Source: Phoenix dactylifera (Eukaryota > Streptophyta > Magnoliopsida > Arecales > Arecaceae). Taken from it: a DNA stretch of 64,000 nucleotides. This document shows, in pieces, positions 33,371 to 45,047 of the stretch. The DNA lies in contig NC_052397.1 in assembly GCF_009389715.1 (NCBI RefSeq), positions 15,758,129 to 15,822,128 on the forward strand. Direction: 5' to 3'. Both the position numbers and the translations under genes were made by a program. The first letter of the stretch is position 1. Every line of letters begins with the position of its first letter. Below the pieces are notes generated by a model. It did not search any database. It saw nothing but the letters and a program-made list of their open reading frames with translations, and was not told the DNA's origin.

Positions 33371-34470
33371 ATTAGATACAAAAAATTATAGAATTGCATA
33401 TTGAAACAGAAACAAATAAAAAAATAATCGATTTGATATGCCTTTTATTTTCGAGGGTCGTATCGGAATCAGTTGAACGAGTCCATGCATGCCGAATTCA
33501 TTAAGATGATGGATTTGGCCTCTTCTTAACGTCAGCAGAAGAGAGAGGCTAGACTGAAGAATAAAAAAGGTGCAGAAAAAAAAGGTCGGGTAAACAACCA
33601 TTTTTCCTTGCTATTGTTGTCTTGTCCTTCCTTTATATAATGGAACTGCTCCAGTTGTCATCCATCATCATTCATTACATGTAATATTTTTTATTTTTTA
33701 TTTTTTTTGAAAGGTGGCATGTCCTTGTTGAACTTACAATCTGCATGAATCAACTGGTGCTTATTGTTATATATATATTTTGACAGAATAACCATGAGGT
33801 GCCATCAACCATTCCAAAATGAATGATAGACAAAGTTTCTATATCACACCTTATTTCGATAAACGACTACAAAAATTCGAATTGGAAAAAAAAATACATT
33901 GCAGAGCCGGATTAGGTGAAGCCAATTTGTTACAATAATATTCCGCCCTCCCGAAAAATATGTTTAATGAGAAAAGCCTAATAAATTAGAAAAATAAATC
34001 ATTTTTTTTTGCTTATCTTCGCAAGTCATGAGCTGCGTGCAACCAAAAAGTTCCAAAAAACTTAGATAAAATTTAAACATTATAAATTTTAAAATTATTA
34101 TTTTGTCTACTGTTTAATTCAAAAGTTTTAGAATTTTAAAAAAATTGAGACTTTTCCTTCTTCTCAAGAAACTCAAAAATAAATTTCAAAAGAAAATAAG
34201 AGATAGGAATTGTTACTTTAAGTAAGATTTTCTAATTTCACCATGTAAAAGATTTTGTAGCATCTTCTATTACTATCGAAAACCAACTAACCCAAAATGT
34301 TACTTTGTAATTTCAAAGAATATTAGATATTATAGGATACTACAATTTTTATTTTTCAAAGTACATCCAAATACATCCATAGTGAAAAAGCACAAAACTT
34401 CAATATCAAGCAACAAAGAATCATAAAACTGCAATATATGAAATATAATGTATATAAGATTAAGCATGCA
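33371..34470. other. Host unit flank right of the gypsy copies
   Basis: This is a further copy of the 1-890 flank. It leads to the sulfotransferase relic that the copia element has split off (43022 onward). No gene. Confidence 0.65.
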
Positions 34471-34475
34471 AACAG

Positions 34476-34887
34476 TGTAAGCTTATGAGCTTCTGGATGT
34501 GGCCCAAGTGACCACGTAGCTATTCACATAAGTGTGACCCACACGGATGGGCCTAAGTGATTGATTATTGGGTCTTTCACTTATATAAATGCTTAAGGTT
34601 ATTGGGTTAATTGTGACGATCCCATCCGTTGGATCTTGGGAGTTATCTTTGATGGGGAGAAACTCCACTAGTATTTAAAGGGTCTTGGTCCCCCTCCCAG
34701 ACTGATCGATCATTTTCTCTTCTATCAAGTGGGATATCCCTTCTGTCCATATCGAGAGAAAGATCAAGTCTCAGGGAGCGGAAACCAATACCCAATACAA
34801 TGGAATCATCTTCTATGGGTAACTATTCTCTTTCCTGAATTTTGGTAGGGATTTGACAAATCTATTTCACAGGGAATTTTACTTACA
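34476..34887 (+). repeat. Copia 5' LTR
   Basis: TGTAAGCTTATG to TTTACTTACA. A probable TATA box, TATTTAAA, lies at 34672-34679. It is interrupted by nothing. Confidence 0.95.
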
Positions 34888-34888
34888 T

Positions 34889-34900
34889 TGGTATCAGAGC
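34889..34900 (+). promoter_or_regulatory. Copia primer-binding site
   Basis: TGGTATCAGAGC, complementary to the 3' end of initiator methionine tRNA, one base after the LTR. Confidence 0.9.
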
Positions 34901-36389
34901 CTGAAATTTTTCCTCGGCCTCTTCTGCATTCGAACATGGAAAACGTAATTCCCTGTGAACAGTGAACTCATGATTTCCAAATCATGATTTCACTGATCAC
35001 TTGAACAGTGAGAATTTGAACAGGGTGAACAGTGGAAATTGTGATTTCACTATTCACCTTCTTCCTCCTTCCTTTCGGAAGTTTTTTTTTTCGTTGGGTT
35101 AAAAAAAAAAAAAAACAGAAGTGTCGGCGGCGGCCGAGATTGCATCGCGCGCAATGCCCACTGCACAATGCGACCACAGCCGGCACCGGCCGCATGCGCA
35201 ACGCGACCACGGCTGGCACCGGCTGCTCGGCTGCCCTTCACGGCAGCCTAGATGTGTTTTGTTCCCATCTAGGCTGTTCGTGAAGCAGTTTAGACCGGCG
35301 GAGGAAGTTTGCCGGGCGTCGGCAACGACAAGTTCTGGCCGCTTGTTGTTCCTGCACGGCGATCGGTGGCGGAGGCACGGCGATCGACGGCGGAGGGAAG
35401 CCAATGTGGTGTGGGCGTGGTAACAGTCGCGATCGCCGGCCATCTTGGTCAGATCGTGGATCGTTTTCAACGGTTTCCATCGCGTTTGAGATGTTTTTCA
35501 AATCGGTTATTATTAATGGTCCCGTTATTATTAATGGTTCTAACTGTTTCGTTGAGAGGAGAGAGGTTGGCATCTCCTCTGCAATGGACGTGTAAAGCCC
35601 ATTCAACAGGACCATTAAACAGTAAGGTTACAACCTTTTCAATGGACAGTTAAAATAATAAAAGGGCTATTATATAGTTTTTGGGGCGGCCAGGAACCTG
35701 ATTAAATTGTGAATATTGCTGGTTATTGGATAATGTTCTTATATTATGAGTTCTATGTAATATTCATGGGGCCTGTTTGTAACAGTGGCTTCCAAGTTGT
35801 AATCATTCATCTTTTGGTTTGTATAATTGGACTTTTCGGACATTATTATTCTTTTATTTGTGATGATGATATTGTTATGTTTAGGTTCCTGGTCGAGCCC
35901 TATAGCCCTAATCTAATCAATTAAGCTTCATATCTCTAATTATGCTATATACATGTTTTATACGTGTTAATGCCTTGTATGCTCATATAGCATGATTAAA
36001 TTTATGATTGATTGATGGAAGGCATAATATATATATCTCTGTGTAACATATATGGGTGGTGTCAACTTGCATTTTTGACTGTCTGAGTGCAAGCCAAAGC
36101 AACCTCAAGCAGAAAAATCTGACAAGTTCATCACATATGTATTTGTGTTCACACTATCTTGCACCTGAGTTCTAGCATGTCTAGTCTGCTCCCAAAGGAG
36201 GGCTGAACATGATATTAGACCCAGGATGGAGCAGGATGGGAGTCTTCTGTGACATATTTTGTAGAGATTTGGACTGCCCAAAGGTGTCAGACTCTACAGA
36301 AATTGGAAACTTTAGAACTCCTAGTCTTGCAGACAGTTGCTAACTGTCAGGATGGGTGAACCTAGAGCAGCTATAGATCTACTTCCAAA
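34901..36389 (+). other. Copia leader
   Basis: Untranslated leader of the copia element before the nested transposon. It has short repeats of GAACAGTGA near 34960-35030 and a GC-rich stretch at 35110-35450 with overlapping open frames on both strands and no recognisable domain. The GC change may mark captured DNA. No gene is called. Confidence 0.5.
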
Positions 36390-37880
36390 GGAGGAAACAG
36401 GGGCGGCCCAATGCATTTGGAGGCCTAAGGCGAATTCACTAAATAAGGCCTTTTTAAAAAAATAATAATAAAATTTTTTAATAAATATAAAATACTTTAA
36501 AATTTATTTAGAAATAATTCGTCTAGCAATCTCCACTATTAATTCGTCTAGCAATCTCCACTAAACATGCATTGTCTGGTACAGAAGTAACAGAACAAAG
36601 ATATAGACAAGCAATCTCCACTATTAAAGAAAAGGAATACTTGATATCTGCTCTCTTAAAATCAGATGAGCAAAGGACTACCATATTCTCATCAAGACTC
36701 AAGAGCCTGTCACTTGACCAAAGGCAGAGTCAAATGATGCTGCAAAGATTTCTCTTGGCACATATCAGGCCAAGATTGAGGAGTTGGAGCTTCAGATTCA
36801 GAAGTTTATTGCTAAAAGAATTGATCTTGAAATTAAATTGGAAGAAGCTGTGCAGGATTCAGGTGATAAATGACCCCCATATTTTTCAGACTAGCTTTGG
36901 CATTTCTTCAAACAGATTCTGAATCTGTTCCAGGGAGGAAAGATATCAAGGATGAGCATTAAATTTGTTATCGAGCTGGGCCCTGTGCCTGAGCATTAAA
37001 TTTGTTACACAAGTCATGCTTGGGTTCTTTCTCATACCTCCTCTGTAGTCTGTTCCCATTACCCAAGTATCCCAACAAAGAGAACACCCTAGAGGGCCTA
37101 AAGCCGTTCTCGGAAGGCAGAAACTCACCTCCGGGCTCCGGCGAGTAGGCGACGGTGGCGAGGATGGAGGGCTGGGTCGAGAAGGACTGAAGGAGAAGAG
37201 ACACCGTCACGCCGGCGATGCCGCCTCCCTTATTCCCTCGTCACTCTCTTCGGCCGAGTGCCGACGGGGAGGACCGACGACGGCGAGAGCGACTGAGCGA
37301 GTGGCGAACGGCCGGAAATGGGCGAAGGACAGAACTCGGAAGTCGGAACTCGGAAGAACCGAAGATTGAAGAACTAAGGAGTAAGGACTCAGGAGGAAGT
37401 GAGGAACTAGGGAAGAAGGAAGAACCAAAGAAAAGTTTAGAAGGAGGACTCTCTCTGGTTTACTGGTTTTCTCTTATCTGGGATGGCCGGATGGGATTCT
37501 GCCATTTTGGACTGGTGAGTGGTGACTACGGCCGGCGGATGGAGAAGACGGGCTATGGAGGATCATAGGGGCATAGGGCCCTCCATAGCCCCGTTGTCCG
37601 TTGCTTGTTGGCCATGCCTGGAGGCTGGAGGCTGGATCGTTCGTACTTCATAGGCAACTAAGGCAGGGCAGCAGCCAGGTAGCCAGCTATGATTCCTAAT
37701 ATCCCATCATGGGCACTGGCCACTGGGTAGCTGGAGCTGATAGCCAAATTCATGGCGATCCCAGGATGGCGATGAGGGGCGATAAGGCTATCCCAGGCTA
37801 GAGAGTGGAGGGCCGGAGGCCTTCCTTTAGGCCGAGGCCTTAGGCGGCCGCCTAAGGCTTGGGCCGCCCCTGGGAGGAAA
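36390..37880 (+). mobile_element. hAT-type non-autonomous element nested in copia
   Basis: The element at 36398-37872 starts CAGGGGCGGCCCAA and ends with its inverse TTGGGCCGCCCCTG. It is flanked by the 8-bp duplication GGAGGAAA (36390-36397, 37873-37880). Such ends and an 8-bp duplication define the hAT superfamily. At 1475 bp it has no transposase. The interior carries gene-like pieces, so it looks like a Pack-type element. The 3' subterminal part is highly palindromic (CCTTAGGCGGCCGCCTAAGG). Confidence 0.92.
36572..36700 (+). pseudogene. Captured kinesin-5-like fragment in the hAT element
   Basis: The open frame reads QRYRQAISTIKEKEYLISALL, followed by KSDE. From memory this matches the stalk start of plant kinesin-5 motors, where a run like YRxAxxTIKEKEYLISNLLKSE occurs. 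A second coiled-coil piece in another frame follows at 36735-36875 (KISLGTYQAKIEELELQIQKF), whose source I do not recognise. Both are partial and unlikely to be expressed as functional protein. The kinesin assignment needs a protein search. Confidence 0.55.
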
Positions 37881-38045
37881 TATGGTGTTGCACTTGGTTA
37901 CTCTCCAAAATATGTCATTAAATTTTTGTATGCTGTATTTTGGGTTCCCAAGCTTTTTTAGTTTCATGAACACATAGTGACTTGGGATATTTGTGTGGAT
38001 GTCTTGTGATGTGTTTTCTTTACTTATTTCTGTTTATTTTCAGCA
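37881..38045 (+). other. Copia leader, distal part
   Basis: Continuation of the leader between the nested element and gag. It contains no open frame of note. Confidence 0.6.
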
Positions 38046-41000
38046 ATGAATGCTCCCCTATTGTTACCCATGAATAATTCTCAACCAATCCTTAACGGTT
38101 CCAACTATACGGAGTGGAAGGAAAGAATGCTTATTTTGTTGGGGTGCATGGATCTTGATCTAGCGTTGAGAGTTGATATGCCACCCGCTCTTACAGAAGG
38201 TGCAACGCTAGAAGAAAAGGCTTTTCATGATAAGTGGGAGCGCTCAAATCGGCTAAGTTTGTTGCTGATGTCGGCGCATGTCGGTAGGAACATTAAGGGA
38301 TCGATCCCTGAACGTCAGACTGCCCACGAATTTATGGAGGCAGTAGATCAGCAGTTTGCTTCCTCCAACAAGGCACTGGCTAGCACCCTAATGGCAAAGC
38401 TCTCCTCCATGAGGTACTCCAGTTCGGGCTCCATTTGAGAGCATATAATGGAGATGCGGGATATAGCTTCGCAGCTGAATGCGATCGAGATCACTATCTC
38501 GGATTCTTTTCTGGTGCAGTTTATTTTGAACTCCCTGCCGCATGAATTCGGACCCTTCAAGATCTCCTATAACACACATAAGGATATATGGTCAGTAAAT
38601 GAACTACTAACCATGTGTGTTCAGGAGGAGGGCAGGTTGAAGCAAGAGGGATCTCTTAGCATTAATATGATCTCTCATAAAGGACAGAAACGTACCAGTA
38701 GAGAGAGTAGCAGGTTTGCTAGACGTGACTCGGAAAAGAAGAAAGCTAAACAGGTGTCAGCTGCAAAGGGTAATCAAGCTAGCATTCAGGAACGTAGATG
38801 CTTCTTCTGCAGAAAGAAAGGACATATGAAAAAGGATTGCCCTCGTTATGCCAAGTGGCTTCAGAAAAGAGGTAATTCTTTTGTTTCAGTGATCCTTGAA
38901 ATGCATTCAGTATCTGTTTCATTCAATACTTGGTGGATTGACACTGGTGCCACTGTTCATGTGGCAAATTCCATGCAGGGATACCTGAACAGCAGGTTGC
39001 CAAGAGCGGATGAGCGCAACGTGATTACTGGGAATGGCGTGCACTCAAAAGTTCATTCAGTTGGCACTTTTAGGCTGATTCTAGATTCTGGTTTCGTACT
39101 AGATCTAGAAAACACTCTTTATATTCCTGTTTTTTCTAGAAATTTAATTTCTGTATCTAAATTTGATATGTTGGGATTTTCTTTTAGTTTTATCAATTCC
39201 CAGTTTCAGTTATGTTATAAATCCCAATGTGTTGGTTCAGGTATTCTGGTTGATGGGTTGTATAAGATTCATCTTAATACTACCCAAAATCAATCTTTAG
39301 TAACCTTGCATAAAAATAAAGAAACCAGTAGTCAATTATCTCTCTTATGGCATAGGAGATTAGGACATATCTCCAAGGAGAGAATTCAAAGGTTAATAAG
39401 AGAAGGGTTACTGGATATTACCTTCTCTGACTTTGGAGTCTGCGTGGACTGTATAAAGGGAAAGCTGACCAAGACTTCCTCTAAGAATGCCATAAGAAGT
39501 GATGAAACACTTGACTTGATTCATACGGATATTTGTGGACCATTCCCGCATTGTATTTCAGGCCAAAAATATTTCATTACCTTTACTGATGACTATTCTC
39601 GATTTGGTTATATCTACTTACTAAAGAAAAAATCTGAAGCACTTGATGCTTTTAAAGTCTTCAAAGCCGAGGTAGAAAACCAACTTGGTAAGAGAATTAA
39701 AGTAGTAAGATCAGATCGAGGTGGTGAGTATTTTGGTAGACAGACGGCCATAGGCCAAGCTCTTGGTCCTTTCGCAAAGTTTCTTGAACAGTGTGGCATA
39801 GTTCCTCAGTACACCACTCCTGGCACACCTAGCCAAAATGGTATAGCTGAAAGGAGGAATCGCACATTAATTGATATGGTTAGAAGTATGATGAGTTTCT
39901 CTAACCTACCACTTTTCTTATGGGCTGAAGCCTTAAAAACAGCCACGTATATCTTGAATCGGGTTCCTTCAAAAGCTGTTCCAAAGACACCCTATGAGTT
40001 ATGGATAGGAAGGAAACCGAGTTTGAGACATTTTCACACGTGGGGTTGTAAAGCTGAGGCTAGGGTGTATAACCCACATATCAAGAAGTTGGACCATAGA
40101 ACCGTATCAGGTTTCTTTATCGGTTATCCAGAAAGGTCCAAAGGGTATAGGTTTTATTGTCCATCATCCCATATCAAGATCATAGAAACAAGAACTGCGA
40201 AGTTCTTAGAGGATGACTCAATTAGTGGCAATGCACAACCTCGACACATAGAGTTCGAGGAACTAGCAGAGCAAAACTCTTCCTCACAAGGGACTTCTAG
40301 ACCTGTTCCATATGGGTTTATACCTTTTTCAATATTGCAACCCATAATTCAGGAACCTCGAAATGTGGAGGTGGAACAGGAGTCGCTCCATCAAGTTACT
40401 GAACCCGGTGCTATCCCACAGCAAGAACCAGTGGGAGAACAGCTGGAATTGAGAAGATCCTCTAGACAAAAAAGATCGGCCATACCAAATGATTATATTG
40501 TCTACCTGCATGAAAATGGCCTATGTGTTGATGATCCCCTTAGTTTTTCCGAAGCCATTAATAGTAATAAATCTGAAGAGTGGTTCAATGCCATGAAAGA
40601 TGAGCTTGAATCTATGGCTCAAAACCAAGTCTGGGATCTTGTTGTATTACCTAAAGGTTTGAAGCCTGTTGGTTGTCGATGGATTTTCAAGACCAAACAA
40701 GATTCGAAAGGTAATATAGAAAGATACAAGGCCCGATTGGTAGCCAAAGGATTCACGCAGAAAGAAGGTATTGACTTCACTGAGACTTTCTCTCCAGTCT
40801 CGAGAAAGGACTCCTTCAGAATTATCATGGCTTTGGTAGCTCACTTTGACCTTGAGCTACATCAAATGGATGTCAAAACTGCTTTTTTAAATGGGGATTT
40901 GTGTGAAGAGGTTTATATGACTCAACCTGAAGGATTCACACAAGATGGGCAGGAGCACTTAGTATGCAGACTTAAAAAGTCAATATATGGACTAAAACAA

Positions 41001-42096
41001 TCCTCCCGACAATGGTACCTCAAATTCAATGAGGTGATTTTGACTTATGGTTTTAAGGAAAATGTTGTTGATCAATGTATATACCAAAAGTTCAGTGGGA
41101 GCAAAGTTATATTTTTAGTCCTATATGTTGACGACATTCTGCTTGCTAGTAATGATCTTGGCCTACTACATGATACGAAAGCCTTTCTAGCTCAGAATTT
41201 TGAAATGAAAGATATGGGTGAAGCTTCCTATGTTCTTGGCATAGAAATTCTGAGAGATAGATCGAAGGGTATTTTAGGTCTGTCTCAAAGACCTTACATC
41301 CATAAAATTCTGGAAAGGTTTAATTTTCATAAAGGCAGATCCAATACTGCTCCGATACATAAAGGGGATACACTCAGCAAATCCCAATGCCCGAAAAATC
41401 AGTTGGAACGAGATGGGATGGTAGATATACCTTATGCGTCTGCAATTGGCAGCCTTATGTATGCACAAACGTGCACACGTCCTGACATAGCTTTTGCCAT
41501 TGGATTGCTTGGTAGATTTCAAAGCTCATTGGGATGCTGTCAAAAAGGTATTTAGGTATCTACGAGGGACTGCAGGTTTCATGCTAACATATAGGAGGTC
41601 AGATAAGCTGGAGATTATAGGATTCACGGACTCTGATTTTGCCGGCTGCCCGGATACTAGGAAGTCAACATCTGGATATGTCTTCCTACTAGCAGGTGGA
41701 GCAGTTTCATGGAAAAGCCAGAAGCAGTCTATTACTGCTCCTTCCACAATGGCTGCAGAGTATATTGCTTGTTATGAGGCCACATCACAGGCGATTTGGC
41801 TGAGAAACTTCATCACAGATCTTAGGATTGTGGACTCTATTTCTCATCCACTCAGGCTCTTTTGTGATAATTCAGCAGCAGTAGCTTTTTCCAATAACAA
41901 CAAGTTTTCAAGTGGGTCTAGGCATCTAGACACCAAGTATCTTGTTGTAAAGGAAAAGATTGCTAGTCATCAAATTACAGTTGAGCACATCAGTACAGAC
42001 CGCATGCTTGCAGATCCGATGACTAAGGGGCTAGCACCTAGCATCTATATAGATCATGTAAAATCAATGGGACTTGTTGATTCTCTTGATGTGTAA
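38046..42096 (+). pseudogene. Copia gag-pol, one stop and one frameshift
   Basis: From ATG 38046 the frame runs 130 codons to a TGA at 38436-38438, in a place where a single base change from CGA is likely, and resumes in the same frame to 41555. Order: gag with a CCHC knuckle ([14 protein letters not shown], 38799-38840), protease DTGAT (about 38940), pre-integrase HRRLGH, integrase DDE ([23 protein letters not shown]), reverse transcriptase with [10 protein letters not shown] (about 41120) and RNase H. A small deletion near 41525 shifts the frame; RNase H continues at about 41530-42096 (FTDSDFAGCPDTRKSTSGY, DNSAAVAF). Otherwise nearly whole. It encoded the element's particle and enzymes. Confidence 0.93.
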
Positions 42097-42609
42097 AACT
42101 ATGCAGTATATACATTGGGGTCTATGTAGATCATGTACAGTTATGTATTTTGTTTTGACTGGCTATAAAGTTGTTTCTAATCCATTGGGATTATACATTA
42201 GGACCAATGATAGACATAAGGATACGTCTGTCATGAGAGTGAATTAAACATGACTCATTCACTCATTAAGTATCCCAAATAAAGTTACTTGATGATTTTG
42301 CTTTGATGGCACTTATGGTTACGGAAGGAAGTGTGTGGCTCTTTAAAAGGATAGCACAGGACCGCCTGACCCTTACCATTGAACTTTTTCATTCAAGTTA
42401 AAGGGACCTAGAGTATGGTGAAAGGACCATAAAGTTGTTTTATTAAAAAAAAAAATGCCGGCATTTAAAGTTTTTCCTCTGATTATTCAATCTCTTGACC
42501 ACATATAGATAAATTTAAAGTATATATATATTTTATAAGTATAAAAATATGTATATATATAAATATATTCTTTTGAAATTTTGTGGTCAACATGGTCCAA
42601 GTGGGAGAT
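42097..42609 (+). other. Copia 3' untranslated part
   Basis: AT-rich sequence after the RNase H stop, ending in the polypurine tract AAGTGGGAGAT just before the 3' LTR. No gene. Confidence 0.8.
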
Positions 42610-43021
42610 TGTAAGCTTATGAGCTTCTGGATGTGGCCCAAGTGACCACGTAGCTATTCACATAAGTGTGACCCACACGGATGGGCCTAAGTGATTGATT
42701 ATTGGGCCTTTCACTTATATAAATGCTTAAGGTTATTGGGTTAATCGTGACGATCCCATCCGTTGGATCTTGGGAGTTATCTTTGATGGGGAGAAACTCC
42801 ACTAGTATTTAAAGGGTCTTGGTCCCCCTTCCAGACTGATCGATCATTTTCTCTTCTATCAAGTGGGATATCCCTTCTGTCCATATCGAGAGAAAGATCA
42901 AGTCTCAGGGAGCGGAAACCAATACCCAATACAATGGAATCATCTTCTATGGGTAACTATTCTCTTTCCTGAATTTTGGTAGGGATTTGACAAATCTATT
43001 TCACAGGGAATTTTACTTACA
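42610..43021 (+). repeat. Copia 3' LTR
   Basis: 412 bp, differing from the 5' LTR only at GGCCTT/GGTCTT, TTAATCG/TTAATTG and CCTTCC/CCTCCC. Confidence 0.95.
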
Positions 43022-43098
43022 AACAGTTCCTAAAGATGAATCGCTTGAGGTGCAGCACAGATTGCAATTGAATGTTATGAGCAGAGTATACGACCAGT

Positions 43099-43158
43099 GG
43101 TGACAAACCGGATCCCTTTAGCTTTTGCTCTACAAGACGGTCCAACTTTCGAGACTTA
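43099..43158 (-). pseudogene. Sulfotransferase C-terminal relic
   Basis: The minus strand reads SRKLDRLVEQKLKGSGLSP. It is the same relic as at 958-1017, separated from its unit flank (33371-34470) by the copia element. It confirms where the copia inserted within the SOT repeat unit. Confidence 0.7.
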
Positions 43159-43290
43159 AAACCAATTCTAACCATATCTATTTTAGGAAATGAAGATCCT
43201 AGTTGTTCCACTCGCTCGTGACTCCGTTTTATCACTCCAGGAGTTACCTTCATAGGCACAATAATTTAATGCGCCATAGCCGAGTTCATA

Positions 43291-43642
43291 GGCCGCAATC
43301 TGTGGAGCCAATTCCATTTACCAAGGCCTTTGAGATGTTCTGTGAGGGCAATTGCCCCTATGGGCCGATATGGGAGCATGTTCTCAAGTACTGGGAGGAG
43401 AGCCAGCGGAGGCCAGAGAAGGTGCTGTTCTTGAAGTACGAGGAGATGTTAGAGGATCCGCGGCGGATTGTGAAGAGGTTGGCCGACTTCATGGGGCGTC
43501 CCTTCTCTCCAGAGGAAGAGAAGGAAGGGGTGGTGGAGGAGGTCATAAAGCTGTGCAGCTTTGACAAGCTGAAGAGCTTGGAGGTCAACAGGACGGGTAA
43601 ACTGCATCCCGATTTCGTCCAAACCAATGATTCTCTCTTCAG
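43291..43642 (+). pseudogene. Internal sulfotransferase fragment
   Basis: About 117 codons run from PQSVEPIPFTKAFEMF through CPYGPIWEHVLKYW, KVLFLKYEEML and CPFSPEEE-type sequence (here GRPFSPEEE) to TNDSLF. They correspond to residues 187-302 of SOT1 with no stop. There is no start and no PAPS loop or histidine block. It replaces 1146-1523 of copy A and joins promoter-LTR sequence at GGTGTTGTTTAG. It cannot be an enzyme. It covers almost exactly the block that is least variable among the plus-strand genes. Confidence 0.9.
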
Positions 43643-45047
43643 GTGTTGTTTAGCTTGCTGGAAAGATAAGAGGTAAGCCTAAAACTTTTATAGAGAGAAC
43701 AAAACCCAGTTCTGCCGTTTTGAAGTCCAAAACTTAGCCAAAATGGAGAAGTCTGAATCTGTCTAGAAGTTTACTGCAACCAAGATCCTATTTTGGTTTT
43801 CGGCTTGTATCTGGAGTTCTAAAAGTCAGAATAATGCAAGCTCAGGTGTGTTGGAAAGCTGAGAATGAGATCTAAAACTTTCGTAAAGGATCCAACTCCA
43901 AAGTGTATCATTTTGGTGCTCTAAATCCAGCTGGGCGTCGAGTAATAAAATTAGCCTAGAATTTCGGATTTCAGCCAACAGATGCGGAGGAAATCTATTT
44001 TAAAATTCAAAAAAAGGAGAATTGGTTGGGAGAAGAGGAGGGCCAGCAGATACGAGGGGGATGGCAAGCAAATAAGGAAGAAGAAAACTCAGAGAATCTG
44101 GAATTCCGAGAGGACGAAAAGCTAGAAGGAAAAAAAAGTTGGAATTCTAGGAGAAAGAAAGGAACGGAGGATTTTTGCAAATACAGAGTTTTTTTCCTTT
44201 TCTGATTTTTTTTTTATTTGCTGAATTGTTATTAAGGATGTTGAATGCGAAATTTATGTTTGAGAAATAATTGGATTGATTTATTAGTTATGATTTGCTA
44301 GTTTTCTTATCCTAGGGCTAGGACGTAGTTATTGAATTTTTGATATGAATTGAGTATGGTTGTATTGAATATCCTTTGTTAATTGCAATTTGATAATTTC
44401 GGTTTTCATTCTTGCATTTTACTGGCCATGAATTGCATGCTTAAGATGTTGAATGAAGTAACGAAAGTTGAAGTTCAATATTAGTTGGTGAATTTATCAA
44501 ACACTGGCAGTGTAGTTTAGAAATAAATGCATACCCTTGTGACCTACATTCAAGAATTTCACAGATCATAATAAATTTATATTAATTTATATGATCACGA
44601 AAGTAGATATAGGATTAATATAGGTATAGGTGTTATGCCTTGAAAGAGAATATCACATTAAAAAAAAAAGGGATTCGGTCATTGTAATTAACAGAATATT
44701 AACAATCAGATTTAAATTCATTGAAGGAATTCAATTGATGAAATCCAAGCTCTAGGAACCTTTTATATTTGATTTTTCGGTTAAGAAATTGTACTTAGTC
44801 ACATCAATTTGGGATTATCTAAATAATATAGAAAATTTATAAATTGATACTTGAATCGCCTCGTTGTGGAAACGATACTTTTTTTTGTCCTATTCTACTT
44901 GTCACAACCCATGCACTTGTGGTAGGATCTAGGAACTATCATGTATCTATTCAATTTAGGGGATAACTGGCCACTCCGGGAGAAGTAGAACCATAGTCAC
45001 TGCAAACAAACACCCGCTAGAGAGCATAGCATAGCATCCGTTTTTCA
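43643..45047. other. 5' flank of SOT3 with LTR-like insert
   Basis: Matches 1524-2932 throughout, including the LTR-like insert up to about 44935 and the last 100 bp before the ATG. No gene. Confidence 0.65.

Larger units (their letters stand above)
28781..33870 (+). repeat. Tandem duplication, second copy
   Basis: It starts within the gypsy 3' spacer (equivalent to 23650) with no gag-pol and continues through the antisense gene and 3' LTR to about 500 bp of host flank. It is a partial element made by duplication, not by a second insertion. Confidence 0.88.
34471..43026 (+). mobile_element. Ty1/copia retrotransposon with AACAG target duplication
   Basis: LTRs at 34476-34887 and 42610-43021 are both 412 bp and differ at only three positions. 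The target duplication AACAG is at 34471-34475 and 43022-43026. TGGTATCAGAGC (iMet primer site) follows the left LTR and AAGTGGGAGAT precedes the right. Domain order protease, integrase, reverse transcriptase, RNase H defines copia. A nested hAT-type element lies in the leader. At a grass-type rate of 1.3e-8 per site per year, three differences give about 0.3 million years; the rate is assumed. One stop in gag and one frameshift in pol make it defective. Confidence 0.96.

Noticed and set aside
35121-35423. GC-rich frames on both strands in the copia leader
   Set aside because: They overlap each other, lack domains and are caused by base composition.
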